Shown: positions 25,556 to 36,395, numbered from the stretch's first letter. The stretch is 64,000 nucleotides of DNA from Tipula vernalis (GCA_958295665.1 OY282558.1:316048092-316112091), one strand, 5' to 3'. Program-made: numbers and translations. The notes: a model not told the origin generated them from the sequence alone.

Positions 25556-27933
25556 CAGTATAAACTCGCTTATTGCAACCAATTAAAGTCAAGCCGAAGT
25601 TGCAAAACGCGAAACTTTGCAAATATCGGGTATACATTTTTACTAAGAAAAAAATCAATTTTTTGCTTAACAAAATACATAGTACTACGAGTATGTAGCA
25701 GCATGTACATATTTATTATAAAATTCAAAATCTACGAAAACAATTATAATATGTACGTTAACTATGAACATATGTATTTTCATATATTATTTCTATCATA
25801 TTATGACGTGTCTGCAGCTTTAAAAAAGGAAGAAATTTTAGTTTGAACTTTAACGTCAGAGGATTTTTTTATTGCGACGTTGTTAATCTTCCTCAATATC
25901 AAAACGTCTTCAGCCGGAATTTCGTTTGCCACAGCCCATTCCAAACAAATGCATTAACGGCCTGTTCATGCTTAATATGGGGTTTTTCCATTTCTCCTTC
26001 AAATTCCTCGCTTTCTGAAATTGCATCGACTTCATCATTTACGTGTATGGGTATGTAGGTTTCCGAAACCCATTCGTCAACATCCTTGTCAGAAAATATC
26101 TCAGAAGGGGAAATTTGTTGCAATAAACGCAATATTGGATTTAAGTTTTGAGTCTTTTCGTTGTGCATTCTATGGCGGACCACGCTTAATGGGATGTCGT
26201 CTTCAGAGTCATACTCTTCAAATGTTGGCATTAGGGGCTTCCAACATTTAGCAATTGTGACTGAATCCAGACTTTTCCATGCATTAAACAGAAAAGTTAC
26301 CGCATGTCTTAAGTTGGTATTCTTCAACGCTGATTCAAAATCTTTGTCATTTGAATTTACCAAATGGTTCAATAAATTTTTTTTATAAAACAATTTGGTT
26401 ATGTTTATCACATTTTGGTCCATTGGCTGAATCAAGGCCGTAGTATTGGGTGGAAGGCACATTACATTTATTTGACCATCTGAGCTACTTAAAACTCCAT
26501 CTTTTGGGTGGCAAGGAGCGTTGTCAAGCAACAGCAGTGCTTTTTCTTGCAATCCCTGCTGTCTCAAAAATAAACGAACCTAAAACACGGATATGTATTT
26601 TTTAATATTTTTTGTTTCAAATTTCAATTTGTCTTTAAATCTTACCTCGGGAACAAAATATTTCTCGAACCATTCTTTGAACAGCTCCAAGGTCATCCAA
26701 GCATTCGTATTCGCTCTATATACAACTGGAATATTAAAATTTTTAAAAGCTCGTGGTTCCCGCGCTTTACCTATTACAAACGGCTTTAGTTTGTGGCTGC
26801 CGGTCGCATTTGTACATGCCAAAAACGTTATTCTTTCTTTGAAAATTTTCCGTCCGGGCGCTGATTTTTCATTTAAATGAACCAGGGTTTTGTTTGGAAG
26901 AATTCTCCAAAATAATCCTGATTCATCTGCATTGTAAATCTGATCGGGGGTTAGTTGTAAATTCTTTATTTTATTATGAAAAATTTCTTTAAAATTCTCG
27001 ATACCATCGGGTTTATTAGACAATTTTTCTCCTGTAATTTTAAGCAACCTAATTCCGTGGCGTTTCTTAAAGCGAATAAACCACCCATTACTGGCTTGAA
27101 ATTCTCCTGTGCCTTCCTTTACTTTGTTATGTAATAATTTAGCTTTTTTCTTTAAAATTTCAGCGGACATTGGGATGTGGCGCTCTCGTTGACGTAGGAA
27201 CCATTTGTATAAAATACGCTCCATTTTAGGATATTCACAACTTCTGATGAGTTTTATTTTCGACAGAGCATTTTGTTGAGAATTTGCATATTTCGTGATT
27301 GCACTTTTATTTTTTTTTATTCTTGAAATTGTCGATTTATCACATTTATATTCAGCAGCTAATGTTCTTAAATTATCACCTTTACTTAATTTCGAGATAA
27401 TATCACATTTTTGTTTAAGGGTTAAACGACTAATAACACGCATTTTTCATAAGAATTGTTTATGTAACAACAACTGGAACACTACTCTCCATTAACAATA
27501 CAACACTGAATCCATCAAACAAAGGACACATAAAGGAATAACATGCATATTCGAATATTAAAAAGAGACAAATATTTTAATTTTAACAATAACAATATAG
27601 TGTTTCCATGTTGAGTAGATAATCGTTAATATGCATGAGTGTATTCTTTGTCTATACGCTTTAACATATGTACATACATACATATGTATGTACTTGTCTT
27701 TTTCGCTTTCTATTTAATTTGACCATCGCGAAACGAAGATAGTACATATTTGTAACTACATACATATTGCCTTTTCTTTTTTAACGGAAATAGGACTACG
27801 AAAAAAAAATTGCAGTTATCGAGATTCAATTTTTAACCATTGCAGTTCAATAGTTTTTTGGTGTAAAATTTGTTATGGTGCAACTATCGAGTATTTGCAG
27901 ATATCGAGTGTTGCAATAAGCGAGTTTATACTG
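25556..27933 (-). mobile_element. Complete pogo/Tigger-type DNA transposon, 2378 bp
   Basis: The element begins CAGTATAAACTCGC and ends with its reverse complement. The terminal repeats (25556-25579 and 27910-27933) are 24 bases long and identical. Both ends are bordered by TA (25554-25555 and 27934-27935), the target duplication of Tc1/mariner/pogo elements. Subterminal DNA repeats the words ttgcaa and tatcga on both sides, possible transposase binding sites. One gene on the minus strand fills most of the interior, with about 340 bases between its stop and the left repeat and about 470 bases between its start and the right repeat. Nothing looks deleted, so this copy is young or selectively preserved. 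Confidence 0.96.
25899..27443 (-). CDS. Tigger/pogo transposase, two exons, apparently intact
   Basis: Exon 1 is 27443-26646 (266 codons), exon 2 is 26579-25899 (226 codons and stop). The 66-base intron (26645-26580) starts GTAAG and ends TTTTAG, with the frame kept in phase 0. The 492-residue product has a CENP-B-type N-terminal helix-turn-helix (about 5-50, with L-T-L-K-Q-K-C-D-I-I), a second Tc5/CENPB DNA-binding domain (about 72-140, with G-W-F-I-R-F-K-K-R-H) and a DDE_1 catalytic domain. Catalytic Asp residues are in N-A-D-E-S-G (D173), L-L-D-N-A-P (D285) and Q-P-M-D-Q (D320), giving DD34D. The C-terminus is acidic (D-S-E-D-D; S-E-S-E-E-F-E-G-E). The protein would bind the terminal repeats in the nucleus and cut and paste the element into TA. 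The start is the first ATG, directly before the first DNA-binding domain, as in relatives. No stop or frameshift was found. Domestication is not excluded, but complete ends favour a transposon. Confidence 0.93.
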
Positions 27934-27943
27934 TATAATAATG

Positions 27944-28664
27944 TTCACGGAAAATCAACTAATATTCCCATCCAAAATTTCATCGACTTTAAAGTTTAAA
28001 ATGGGACAATATGTTTATCCTGTAGCACAAAATTCAACCAGAGTGATCTTATTCTGCCTGGAACAGCACCGATGTTACAACTGCTGCAAATTCGACAAGC
28101 GCAAATGTGGAGATGCCGAGTAATATTTGTAATGATCTAGTAAAAACGTTTCATTTTCCTCCAAAGGAAATCACACAGTTAGAAAACTTAAACACAAGGC
28201 CACATATTGAGGAAGCATTGAAAAATCAATTTGTAAGTTACAACATATTATACTCGTATATCGCGACTATCACGCATTGGTGGTAGAAGTAAAACTGTTG
28301 ATGAAGGCAAATTTAGCCAAGAAGCAATTTTTGAAGTTATGTATATGGCTGATTGCAGGCATTCAAAAGCCGAAATGTGGAGTTTGAAATAAAAAAAATA
28401 AATATTGAAACAAAAATTGCAGTGGCTCCAACGTAAAATGTATTATATTAATATAATTTACATAATTCTAATTTAATTAAATACAAAATATGTTATTGAA
28501 AAAGCGAAGTAAAATCCAAAAAATCAAATTAAATGTTACAAGATAAGGAAAACGAAAACCCGACAAATATTGATAGTGAAGTTCAAACAGATGATGGTGA
28601 CGTTGAAGCATATTTGCCTAGAAAGAGAGCGAAATGGATGTTAGCTTTGGGCCTAGCCGAATAA
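27944..28664 (+). pseudogene. Gene-like fragments of unknown protein, broken
   Basis: Just past the Tigger element, three patches read like real protein in the + direction. About 28060-28232: Ser/Thr/Asn-rich, then F-H-F-P-P-K-E-I-T-Q-L-E-N, ending at a good splice donor (GTAAGT at 28233). About 28259-28392: starts R-L-S-R-I-G-G-R-S, ends A-E-M-W-S-L-K-stop. About 28535-28664: acidic then basic (Y-L-P-R-K-R-A-K-W), ending L-G-L-A-E-stop. The second opening resembles the R-I-G-G-x-S start of DUF4806 domains, but the rest does not fit. They may be exons of one decayed gene or transposon-associated protein. No start is assigned. Confidence 0.3.
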
Positions 28665-29132
28665 GTTTGGAGAAAAGCTTTATTGTTATAATATTGAAAT
28701 AAATTGGTTGTTTATGTTACACAAGCAAAATGTTTAATTTCTTGTTCAATAAAATATTTTCCCAATTTGGGTAATATTTTATGTAGTACCGAATCCTAAT
28801 GTATGAATTAGTGATAATAACACTAAATCCTTTTGGTACCGTAATGATATCAATTGGCACTTAATATTTTTTAAATCAAATAGTTGAGGATTATTCAGCT
28901 CACCACTTGATGAAAAAATATTAATACTGATGAATTTATTGGTCGATGGAAAAAATCCTTCTTAAACTTGTGCCGTAAATAGGTATGTAATTTTTCTTCG
29001 AAATAAGTGGCATTTATTATGAGTAAAGCCATCTTCTAACTGAAGTTTGTAAAATGTCTTTTTGCAATTTGATAGTTGATGTTTATTGTTCCGATTTTCA
29101 TTTGTTACTATCGGATATGCAATTTTTTCCGA
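28665..29132. other. AT-rich stretch, nothing recognised
   Basis: Between the unknown gene-like fragments and the CACTA-like pseudogene. No terminal repeats found. Confidence 0.5.
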
Positions 29133-30804
29133 TCACGTTATGTTAATTTTAGATAATTCCACTATTCGCTTGGCGCATTGAGCCAATGGTCTGCTACCAG
29201 TTCGAAGCATGCTTTTTATATGCCATAGAAAATTTTCAAACGGGTAAGTACTGAACGAGGGCAGGTGTCCAAGCCTATTAACATCATCAGTTAAATGACA
29301 TAGGTTGTGCACGTCGCTGCTGATTGTATGTGAGCCGTATCTTTCCATGTACTTTTCAATAAAACCGTTAAGAATTTCATTCCCTATTTTAACGTATTTT
29401 AAGTACTGTTTGCTAGTGCAAATTGTAACAGCACAAACAAGATACAAGAAATGTTCATACATTTCAGTATGTAAATAGTCTTTTAAAATCGCAGGACCGC
29501 AATACATTAGAAATGTCATAAATTCCAAAACTTCTTCCAATCCAAACCTCTGACAGCTCGGTGAATTTCTTTAGGCATACTGCCGTTGTACTCTTTTAAC
29601 AAACTTGATGTATTTTGTATGTCAGCGGCTGAAATCTTTGTGTCGAAATTGCAGTAGCCAGTTGTCCAATTATGCAATAATTTTTTCATCACTCCCAAAT
29701 CTGGTAAATGCAATTAATCGGCCATTGCGAAATTCGTAAATAAATGTATCGGCAATTTTTCAAGTGGTGTGTATTCCTCATAATGATCAGGGTCTGACCT
29801 GTTGCGGAAACCAACATATGTCCTAAATTCGCAGTCTATTCTAGGAAAGCCCATACGATTATTTTCATATTCACCAATTGATGTACATCTTGAAATTGAT
29901 CTACACCTAATCATTTAAATATATATTAATAGTGTAAAATTATATTCCTAATGCATAACAAACCTTTTATAAATGCTTTGGAAAGGGTGTCGCAAACAAA
30001 ACATTTCATCTTATCCATTAACAAGCAAACCAGTTTTTGTAATTGCTAAGTAATCATGCACGAAAAAATTGGGGAAAGGCTCCTAAATGGCTTTACATTG
30101 TCCTAAATAAACTCCAATTACCATAATAGGGATCTTAGGCATTTCATCAATAGCACACAATATTGGCAGTAAAATTCATTTTTTGAACCACGACAAATGG
30201 GCAGCCCATGAATATTTATAATTAAAGAAATGCGTACTGGTTTCATCTAGGTCTAGGCGTTCCCAATAATTTTCTACTGACTCTAGGTTAATATTTTATA
30301 TTGCAGGTCGAATGAAATATACTTAGTAGATCATTAACTAAACGATGCACAATGCGATGTTTTAAGGCCCATATTTTTAATTCTTCAATTAACGCCAGCT
30401 TTTCTTCCAGTTGGGCCTGTTCATCGTCTTCGTCTTCGAAGTTATTAGTTTTTAGTTTCTGATCTTGTAATTGTTCTGTTGTATTATTTTCAATAGCTGG
30501 TAATGATTCAGTTGTGATTTGTGATTCAGAGTCTTCAATTATAGGAGGGGCTGACAAAATCCCAGATACTGAAATTTCGAAGCGCAAATAATCTATATTT
30601 GAATAATATAAAGTCTAAATACTTACTTGCATGATTGACAAATACAGCTGAACCTGGGAAAATATTTACTGCTTCGGAATCTTTCACATCATATGCTTTA
30701 TTGAATCGGTTCCTACTTGTGTTTTTTGCAAGAAAATTTGATTTTTTTACGTTTCGGTAGAACGATGTTTTCATTTTAAACGGCCGTGGCAAATTTTTTG
30801 TCAT
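29133..30804 (-). pseudogene. EnSpm/CACTA-like transposase, decayed
   Basis: Reading down from 30804: exon 1 (59 codons, from ATG) ends at a GTAAGT donor (30626) and a 58-base intron ends TTTCAG (30569). Exon 2 reads on in frame through an acidic linker to L-K-I-W-A-L-K-H-R-I-V-H-R. Then follow degraded blocks with N-I-H-G-L-P (about 30220) and F-V-C-D (about 29970), then F-R-T-Y-V-G-F-R-N, H-L-P-D-L-G-V-M-K-K-L-L, a 135-codon frame with H-N-L-C-H-L-T-D-D-V and Y-P-F-E-N-F-L, and a stop at 29133. This order matches animal 'transposase domain' proteins related to plant EnSpm/CACTA tnp2. At least four frame breaks occur between 30290 and 29710. No CACTA ends were found. Family resemblance is from memory of motifs, not a search. 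Confidence 0.75.
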
Positions 30805-31234
30805 TATTAAAGAAACATTATTCTATAATCTCTGAGGATATTTCTATAATTAAAGGCGCAAATGTAACAAATCACAGTAAGTTTCTATGTTTTGACATTG
30901 GTTGACGCAATACTGAACGGAATTTAAGAATTTGTGTTGACGCACACGGCATGTGGTTGGCACATTGTTGACGGTTTCTACATAGAAATTTTTCTATTGA
31001 GGGATTATTACCTTGTTAGGGTGTAAAATGTTGCTGTTTAGGAATTAATATATGTAACAGCGGCGTTGTGGCGTAGTCGTGAATGATACAGGAAATATTT
31101 TGTCGCAAAATGCTTCTTGAGAAGGTAGCCATGCTGCTAATTCGCCTATTTTTCCATGACGAATAGAATGCTTATGAATTAGGAAGGAATTCAACCAAAG
31201 AAATGTAGTATAACAAAAAGTAAATGTAGAGGAG
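30805..31234. other. Upstream region of the CACTA-like pseudogene
   Basis: No gene seen. Less AT-biased than surroundings at 30880-31080. The phrase gtttctatgt at 30881 has an inverse, acatagaaa, at 30979, which may be part of a terminal structure, but no copy at the other end was found. Confidence 0.35.
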
Positions 31235-31863
31235 CTCTATTTTAACTCGGGTGATTATCCTAATTTAAATATTAATCCAACTAAAAATACTAGTCATATT
31301 AATTATAGTAATCTAAAACAGAAATGCTCAGATATTGTTCGAGAAACTCCTTTTTCAAATGTTAGCTCTATAAATTTAAATCATCAACCAGATAATAATT
31401 CGGTAAGTTAAAATTTGTTCAATGTTACAGAATTATTTACTATATTTGGTGAAATAGTGGAGGGATTGAAAAACTGTAAAAATGTTTATATTTAATTTTG
31501 TTATAGACATTGCACTGCTAATCGAAACATATCTTAAACTATAAGTTTTATAGAAGAGTCCGAGAGAATACCATAGTTGGTGGAGTAGGTATTTTGATGA
31601 TAATATCAATTATTTTGAAAAAAAAGTTTGCTACTGTATCCAAACATAACATATTTAGAAGTCATTTAATAAAATTAACAAGTCGAAATGGGTTTTTCAT
31701 TGTCGGGGGTGTTTTCAAATGTAGGCATAACCAGTGTTTACGAAGTAATGAAGGTGGCAGAATTTTATACCATTACTCTCTAAATAATGATAACTGGTTG
31801 ATTATAGGTTTAGCTCCTGAAAAGCGAACATGTTACGGCCACACTGGCGTTCATGGTGTTTAG
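31235..31863 (+). pseudogene. Gene-like exon and following open frame, unknown
   Basis: From about 31235 an open + strand frame reads about 56 varied residues (Asn/Ser-rich, with E-L-Y-F-N-S-G-D-Y-P at the start) to a good donor, GTAAGT at 31403. Further on, 31594-31863 (89 codons) contains G-G-V-F-K-C-R-H-N-Q-C, two cysteines that might bind metal, and ends H-T-G-V-H-G-V. No clear acceptor joins them. Neither is recognised. They lie on the opposite strand just upstream of the CACTA-like gene and could be a second gene of the same element. Confidence 0.25.
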
Positions 31864-32170
31864 ATATTTTTTTTAACTAATAATTTAATAAAAACTTACA
31901 TTAAGCTCAGATCATTTCCCGGTTATTTGCAACTTGAACCTAAAAATTTTACTAGTTCAGAATAAAACGTACAATAAGCTTGCTTGTAATTAAAACAGAT
32001 TCGAACTTAAATTTCACGTGTGTTATCAAAGCAACCTAGCAACCTACAAAGCCATAGTCTAAAAAACAAAGCTTTTATAAGGGAATTAGAAATGAGAAGA
32101 AAACCAAATTTTTCATAGTAAAACACATAAAACATATGGGAAATCACTGTTTTTCCTAAAACAAATTTTT
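31864..32170. other. Spacer before the copia element
   Basis: AT-rich, no feature recognised. Confidence 0.5.
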
Positions 32171-32377
32171 AAATGAAAGTATTTAATTATACTTTCCCAG
32201 AAGCCGTGCAGGAAGAAAAAGAACCAAAGTGTTTTACGGTTGAGGTACAGAACTGAAGAGAGTTTATTAGAGAAACTAATCATTTGACATTTCAGTAATT
32301 ATACCAATAGACATAATAATGTATTTGTTGCGGCTGATGTCCAATAAACCATTTATGCTTTCAGCTTTACTTTAACA
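32171..32377 (-). repeat. copia 3' LTR, full length about 207 bp
   Basis: On the minus strand it starts TGTTAAAG directly after the polypurine tract. The last 143 bases match the 5' LTR. The final bases, expected to be CA, are mutated here (the + strand reads aaatgaaag where the other copy has tgttgaaag). Confidence 0.85.
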
Positions 32378-32651
32378 TACCCCCTCAACAGATACCTTAT
32401 CCCATCTTAAAAAATGCTTGTACATAACGATTAGATTTTAAATTTTAATACAAACTAAATTCTTTTAGTTACAAATTATTTATTTCAACCTAACTTATTT
32501 TACCTAATGGCTTGGTAAACAAGTCTGTATTTTCTGATGATTGTACATATTTTAGTTCGACTTCTTTATTTTCCACATTTTCCAAAATATGATTATATTA
32601 TTTACATCAACATGTTTTAGCCTTATGTTGTTTTTGTTTTTCTCAGTAATT

Positions 32652-33366
32652 TTAATAACAGATTGAATCTTCATGTATGACTATTGGTTTGTTATAATTT
32701 AATCCAAAGTTTACTAACAACTTCTTTATCCATAATATCTCAACGATTAAATTGCCCATATCTATGTTTTCAGATTCAGTTGATGAAAATGCTGTCACTG
32801 TTTGTTTCTTTGAGGAATACGAAACGACACCGCCATACAACACAATAATGTACCCTGAAGTTGATCTTCGAACCCTGGGATCACTTGCATAATATGCATC
32901 TAGGAAACTTTCCAGAACATTTTCCTTTCCCCTTTCATATACAATACCTAAATTTAATAAATTTTTTAAATAAAAATTTTTTTTAAATAAAATAACCACA
33001 TCTAATTGATATACCGGTAAATTCAATTTATTTGCTATTGCCATTTATATTCTAAACGTTGTTAATTCGTTTGTTCAAATCCTCTAGCCACTAAACGAGC
33101 TTTATATGTTTTCTCCCCGTTTTAATTTTCTTTGATTTTAAAAACCCGTTGAATACTTATTAATTTTTCTTTTCCAGGATGTTCATCAATCCGGTCAATG
33201 TTTTGTTATGTTTTAAATTATACAATTCGGCATTGATTGCCTTGCTAAAATTTTCATTTCCGATGCTCCCCATAGCTTCATGGTATGATAATGGTTCATC
33301 ATTAACGCTCACAAAATTAACTTCATAATCATTCAACCAAATTGGTCCTTTGTAGTACATTTTCAT
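32652..33366 (-). pseudogene. copia reverse transcriptase/RNase H remnant
   Basis: The frame at 33366-33160 has the linker before the reverse transcriptase (E-P-L-S-Y-H-E-A, then A-I-N-A-E-L-Y). The enzyme's first block (T-Y-K-A-R-L-V-A-R-G-F-E-Q) reads near 33095. The 130-codon frame at 33044-32652 starts in the reverse transcriptase (L-P-V-Y-Q-L-D-V) and jumps straight into RNase H (A-S-D-P-R-V-R-R-S-T-S-G-Y, then S-S-T-E-S-E), so the catalytic palm with Y-V-D-D is deleted, yet the joint is in frame. The stop lies about 275 bases before the 3' LTR. Confidence 0.88.
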
Positions 33367-33639
33367 CGTCCAGATTTACGTCTTCTATATTTGTCGGATT
33401 TTGTTGGTCAATGCCTACTTCTATTTGATTATGCTTTTTTTGAATTTTATAAGATTATCTCATCTTTTGACTTTTTTTGTATTTTCTCCATATCCTAAAA
33501 TAATTCTGACTTCAGATTTCGAGTTCCATTTTCGTCGTTTTTGATCAGGAATATAAACCGCGACTTTTGAACCAAAACATTTTAACATGTTTATATCGTA
33601 TTTGTTCTTTTTAAAATATATCTCATGTTGAGTTCTGTC

Positions 33640-34221
33640 TTTAACTCTACTCGGACTTGTTTACAGCATCTGCACAAATTTTTTTCTCCAAAATTATTTT
33701 CTAGAAAAATAGCAAGAGCATTTCAAGAGCAGCCTCTACAATCGTTAGCATTTCACGCTCACCATATCCGTTTTGATCTGGGGTATATTCGACGCTCGTT
33801 TCATGTTAGATTCCGTTTTCAATTGAAATTTCTTTTACCATATTGTTTAGAAATTCTGTGCCATTATTCGTTCTAATTTTATCAATACTGTAACCTGGAT
33901 TTATTTTCGTAAATTTGATAAATTCTTTTATTTTAAACTTTGTTTCATCTTTACTTTTTAAAAAGTACTTTTATATATTTCGAAAAATCGTCTTTCATGA
34001 CTACAAAATATTTCGAACTACCCAATGAATTTACCTCCATATAGGGCCACATATCTTGGCCACATCACTCTGGATTCAACTTTATTTTGTATTTTATGTT
34101 GTTTTCCTTTAATACATGATATATCGAAAATTTCTCCGTTTTCATACTCAAGACAATTTCTTTTTAACATGCTTTTAACTTGGTTTATATCTTGATGAGC
34201 TAATTTTTTATGCCACTCCAT
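33640..34221 (-). pseudogene. copia integrase remnant
   Basis: The 67-codon frame at 34221-34018 holds the pre-integrase zinc-binding part (W-H-K-K-L-A-H-Q, later C-I-K-G-K-Q-H). The core follows in a shifted frame: K-D-D-F-S-K (about 33995), then N-N-G-T-E-F (about 33870), where Asn replaces the second catalytic Asp, then Y-T-P-D-Q-N-G-Y-G-E-R-E with the catalytic Glu (about 33780). One stop interrupts the core just before the last block. Inactive integrase of a Ty1/copia element. Confidence 0.85.
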
Positions 34222-34489
34222 TGCAAATTTTCATTCACTTTAACCTATATAGGTTTTTTTGTTTATTATTTCGAACAACATTATACACATTCCTTGTTTC
34301 CTTTCCTTTCCTTCTTGTTGCCCTATGCGCTAACCAAACATAAGTTTACTGTCAATTTTGGCACATATAATACATTATATACTGTTGTTTCTATCTATTT
34401 TTCACCATTATAAGCTGAAACCATTGTTTTCCTTTTTCCTTCAGCTTTTATCAAATTGTCGTCATCAATGACTATATTTTAGGCTCTGA

Positions 34490-34622
34490 CAACATCTCCA
34501 TTTCGTAAAATAAGTTTATGTCATGCATGACACATATGTTCAGATGCACCACTATCAGCTATCCAATTTTCTGTAACAGCTTGACCACATATAAATGACG
34601 TTGAGAATGCATTTTAAAAGTT
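34490..34622 (-). pseudogene. copia protease remnant
   Basis: The frame read from 34600 down gives N-W-I-A-D-S-G-A-S-E-H-M-C-H-A, the typical active-site segment of Ty1/copia aspartic proteases with the D-S-G core intact, then a TGA stop. Further degraded reading continues toward 34260. It processes the Gag-Pol polyprotein in working copies. Confidence 0.8.
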
Positions 34623-34860
34623 TTCGCCTTATTTGGTAATCGAGTAACTAAACCATTTTGGGATTTCGCATCTTTTTTAACCATGCTTCTATCTCTGCTG
34701 CTTAATCCCCGTACCCTCCGCGTTATGGCATATATTTACAACGCTTTCAAAATTACTTTAATTTGGAATTTCAACGTGGACCAATTTGACAATCCTTCCA
34801 ATTTAAAATTTTAGACGATGCTCCCGCTGAATTTGAATTCAATAAAATGTTTTCCCTTTT

Positions 34861-35372
34861 CCTTTTTTTTTTTTTTAATTTTTTTGAATGTTAATTAATC
34901 CATATAATTTCTAATATCCTACCGGTGATTAGACCATTTTAAATGTGTTTTTATTAACACGTAGAAGTATATGTATTAGTATTTACGAACAATCATTCAA
35001 CGAAACCGACTAATAGACAGAATTCCATTTATTTAATTTTTAATTTATATGATTTTAATATGTTCTGAAAATTGAAAGAAAATTTAATCCAGTTTTGAAC
35101 TGATGAGCTTATTATTATGAAAAAAATCAATCTTCTCATCAGGCCGCGGCGACTGGACTGATTATACCACAATTTACATTCTATATAAACAGAATGTACT
35201 GTGCGTTATGTACTAGCGAATCATACTAATACAGATAAATTCTCTTACAATTTTTTTTTCTTCACGACATTCACATAGCTCTATTTCTGTGGAAGCTAAT
35301 TTTACTTTTTTTTTAATTTTTTTGAATGTTAATTAATTTATGTAATTTCTAATATGCTACCGGTGATTAGTG
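34861..35372. repeat. Direct repeat pair of about 65-70 bp inside copia
   Basis: The phrase tttgaatgttaattaat, then aatttctaatat and taccggtgattag, occurs at about 34867-34933 and again at about 35308-35372, 440 bases apart. Both lie within the expected gag part of the copia element. Related words also recur around 35200 and 35400 (acgttatgtact, tactcgtactgtacg). This is either an internal duplication or a nested insertion. The expected gag gene is not recognisable. Confidence 0.6.
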
Positions 35373-35456
35373 TTATGAATACAGAATCTACTCGTACTGT
35401 ACGTTATGTCTATTTTAGTTTCTTTTTTGTTCTCCGTTTTCCAAGATACTGCTTTA

Positions 35457-36112
35457 AGGCCGAGTTATAATGGATCCGTCCCATTCCGCTCCGCTTCTCC
35501 GTCCAAATTAGTTTTAGATATTTTCGTACATTTTGTATTGAGAAACGGAATAGTTAGTTATAATCAAATGGAAAGAGACGGACGAGCTCATACGTTTTTT
35601 CAAAAAGTTTAGAATTTACGGAACGATGCAACATCTTAACCAAACAAATCAAATTACTTTTTTTTTGACATAACGTGAGAAGAAGGCAGTAACTAAATAT
35701 AGATTTTCGATTATTTGAAAACATTAAAAAAAAAAAAAATTGTTAAAAATTAAATTCGAAATTTTTGTCAAATCTTCTTTACCTAAATTTAATAACAAAA
35801 ATATCTAACTCTTTCATTTGGAGAAAGCTAGTCTTAAAATACCAGGATTCGTACCTATCCAGATTTAATGGACGCACACATCATCTTCTTTTTTTCTTAT
35901 AAATTCTATAATATACTTTATACAAAACGTACCTATAACTCAATGAGAATTTCTAAAGGTTTTAGAGTCTCGTAGTCTTCCATTTTATTTTTTTATTTGT
36001 TTTTCAAATGTCAGTTTAAACGGACGGAACCGATGCAATGTAACCAACAAACGGAAAAGACGAGACGGAGAACGATGGAATGAAACGAGACGGATTCATT
36101 GCAACTCGACCT
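35457..36112. mobile_element. PIF/Harbinger-like MITE, 656 bp, nested in copia
   Basis: The left end AGGCCGAGTTATAATGGATC and the right end, inverted (AGGTCGAGTTGCAATGAATC), agree over about 25 bases with four mismatches. Both sides are flanked by TTA (35454-35456 and 36113-36115), the three-base target duplication used by PIF/Harbinger elements. The interior has only short chance frames. It interrupts the copia leader between the primer-binding site and gag, so it arrived after copia. Confidence 0.85.
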
Positions 36113-36234
36113 TTAGAACTGGTACTTTTTGTTTTTATTTTTAGCCAACTTTACTTTTGATTTACAAAAAAACACGATTCCTTTAACCTTTTTTACTATA
36201 GTTTTTTAATTAATTAAAATATTTCTTTTATATG

Positions 36235-36251
36235 GGTCTAAGCCCATAACC
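36235..36251 (-). promoter_or_regulatory. copia primer-binding site, initiator-Met tRNA fragment type
   Basis: On the minus strand it reads GGTTATGGGCTTAGACC right after the LTR. Drosophila copia uses an internal fragment of initiator methionine tRNA with a site starting GGTTATGGGCCCAG. The first nine bases agree, and the rest differs at a few positions, in line with decay. Confidence 0.85.
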
Positions 36252-36395
36252 TGTTGAAAGTATTTAATTACACTTTCCCAGAAGCCGTGCAGGAAGAAAA
36301 AGAAACAACGCGTTTTACGGTTGAAGTACAGAACAGAAGAGAGTTTTTTAGAGCAACAAAGCATTTGACATTTCAGTAATTATCCCAATAGACAG
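36252..36395 (-). repeat. copia 5' LTR, truncated at its outer end
   Basis: Matches the inner 143 bases of the 3' LTR with scattered differences. On the minus strand it ends in CA next to the primer-binding site. The first ~60 bases of the LTR are replaced by unrelated DNA at about 36396. Confidence 0.85.

Larger units (their letters stand above)
32171..36395 (-). mobile_element. Ty1/copia retrotransposon with nested insertions
   Basis: Two direct repeats (about 32171-32313 and 36252-36395) of about 143 bases share nearly all bases and are the LTRs. The 3' LTR extends to 32377, so the 5' copy has lost its beginning. On the minus strand the 5' LTR is followed at once by a primer-binding site (36251-36235). 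The 3' LTR is preceded by the purine tract GAGGGGGTA (32386-32378), just like Drosophila copia. Protease, integrase, reverse transcriptase and RNase H pieces lie between in Ty1/copia order. The pol region is broken by stops, frameshifts and a deletion, and a 656 bp MITE sits in the 5' region. The element is dead. Confidence 0.95.

Noticed and set aside
26021..26388. Plus-strand open frames over the Tigger gene
   Set aside because: Shadows of the minus-strand transposase exon.
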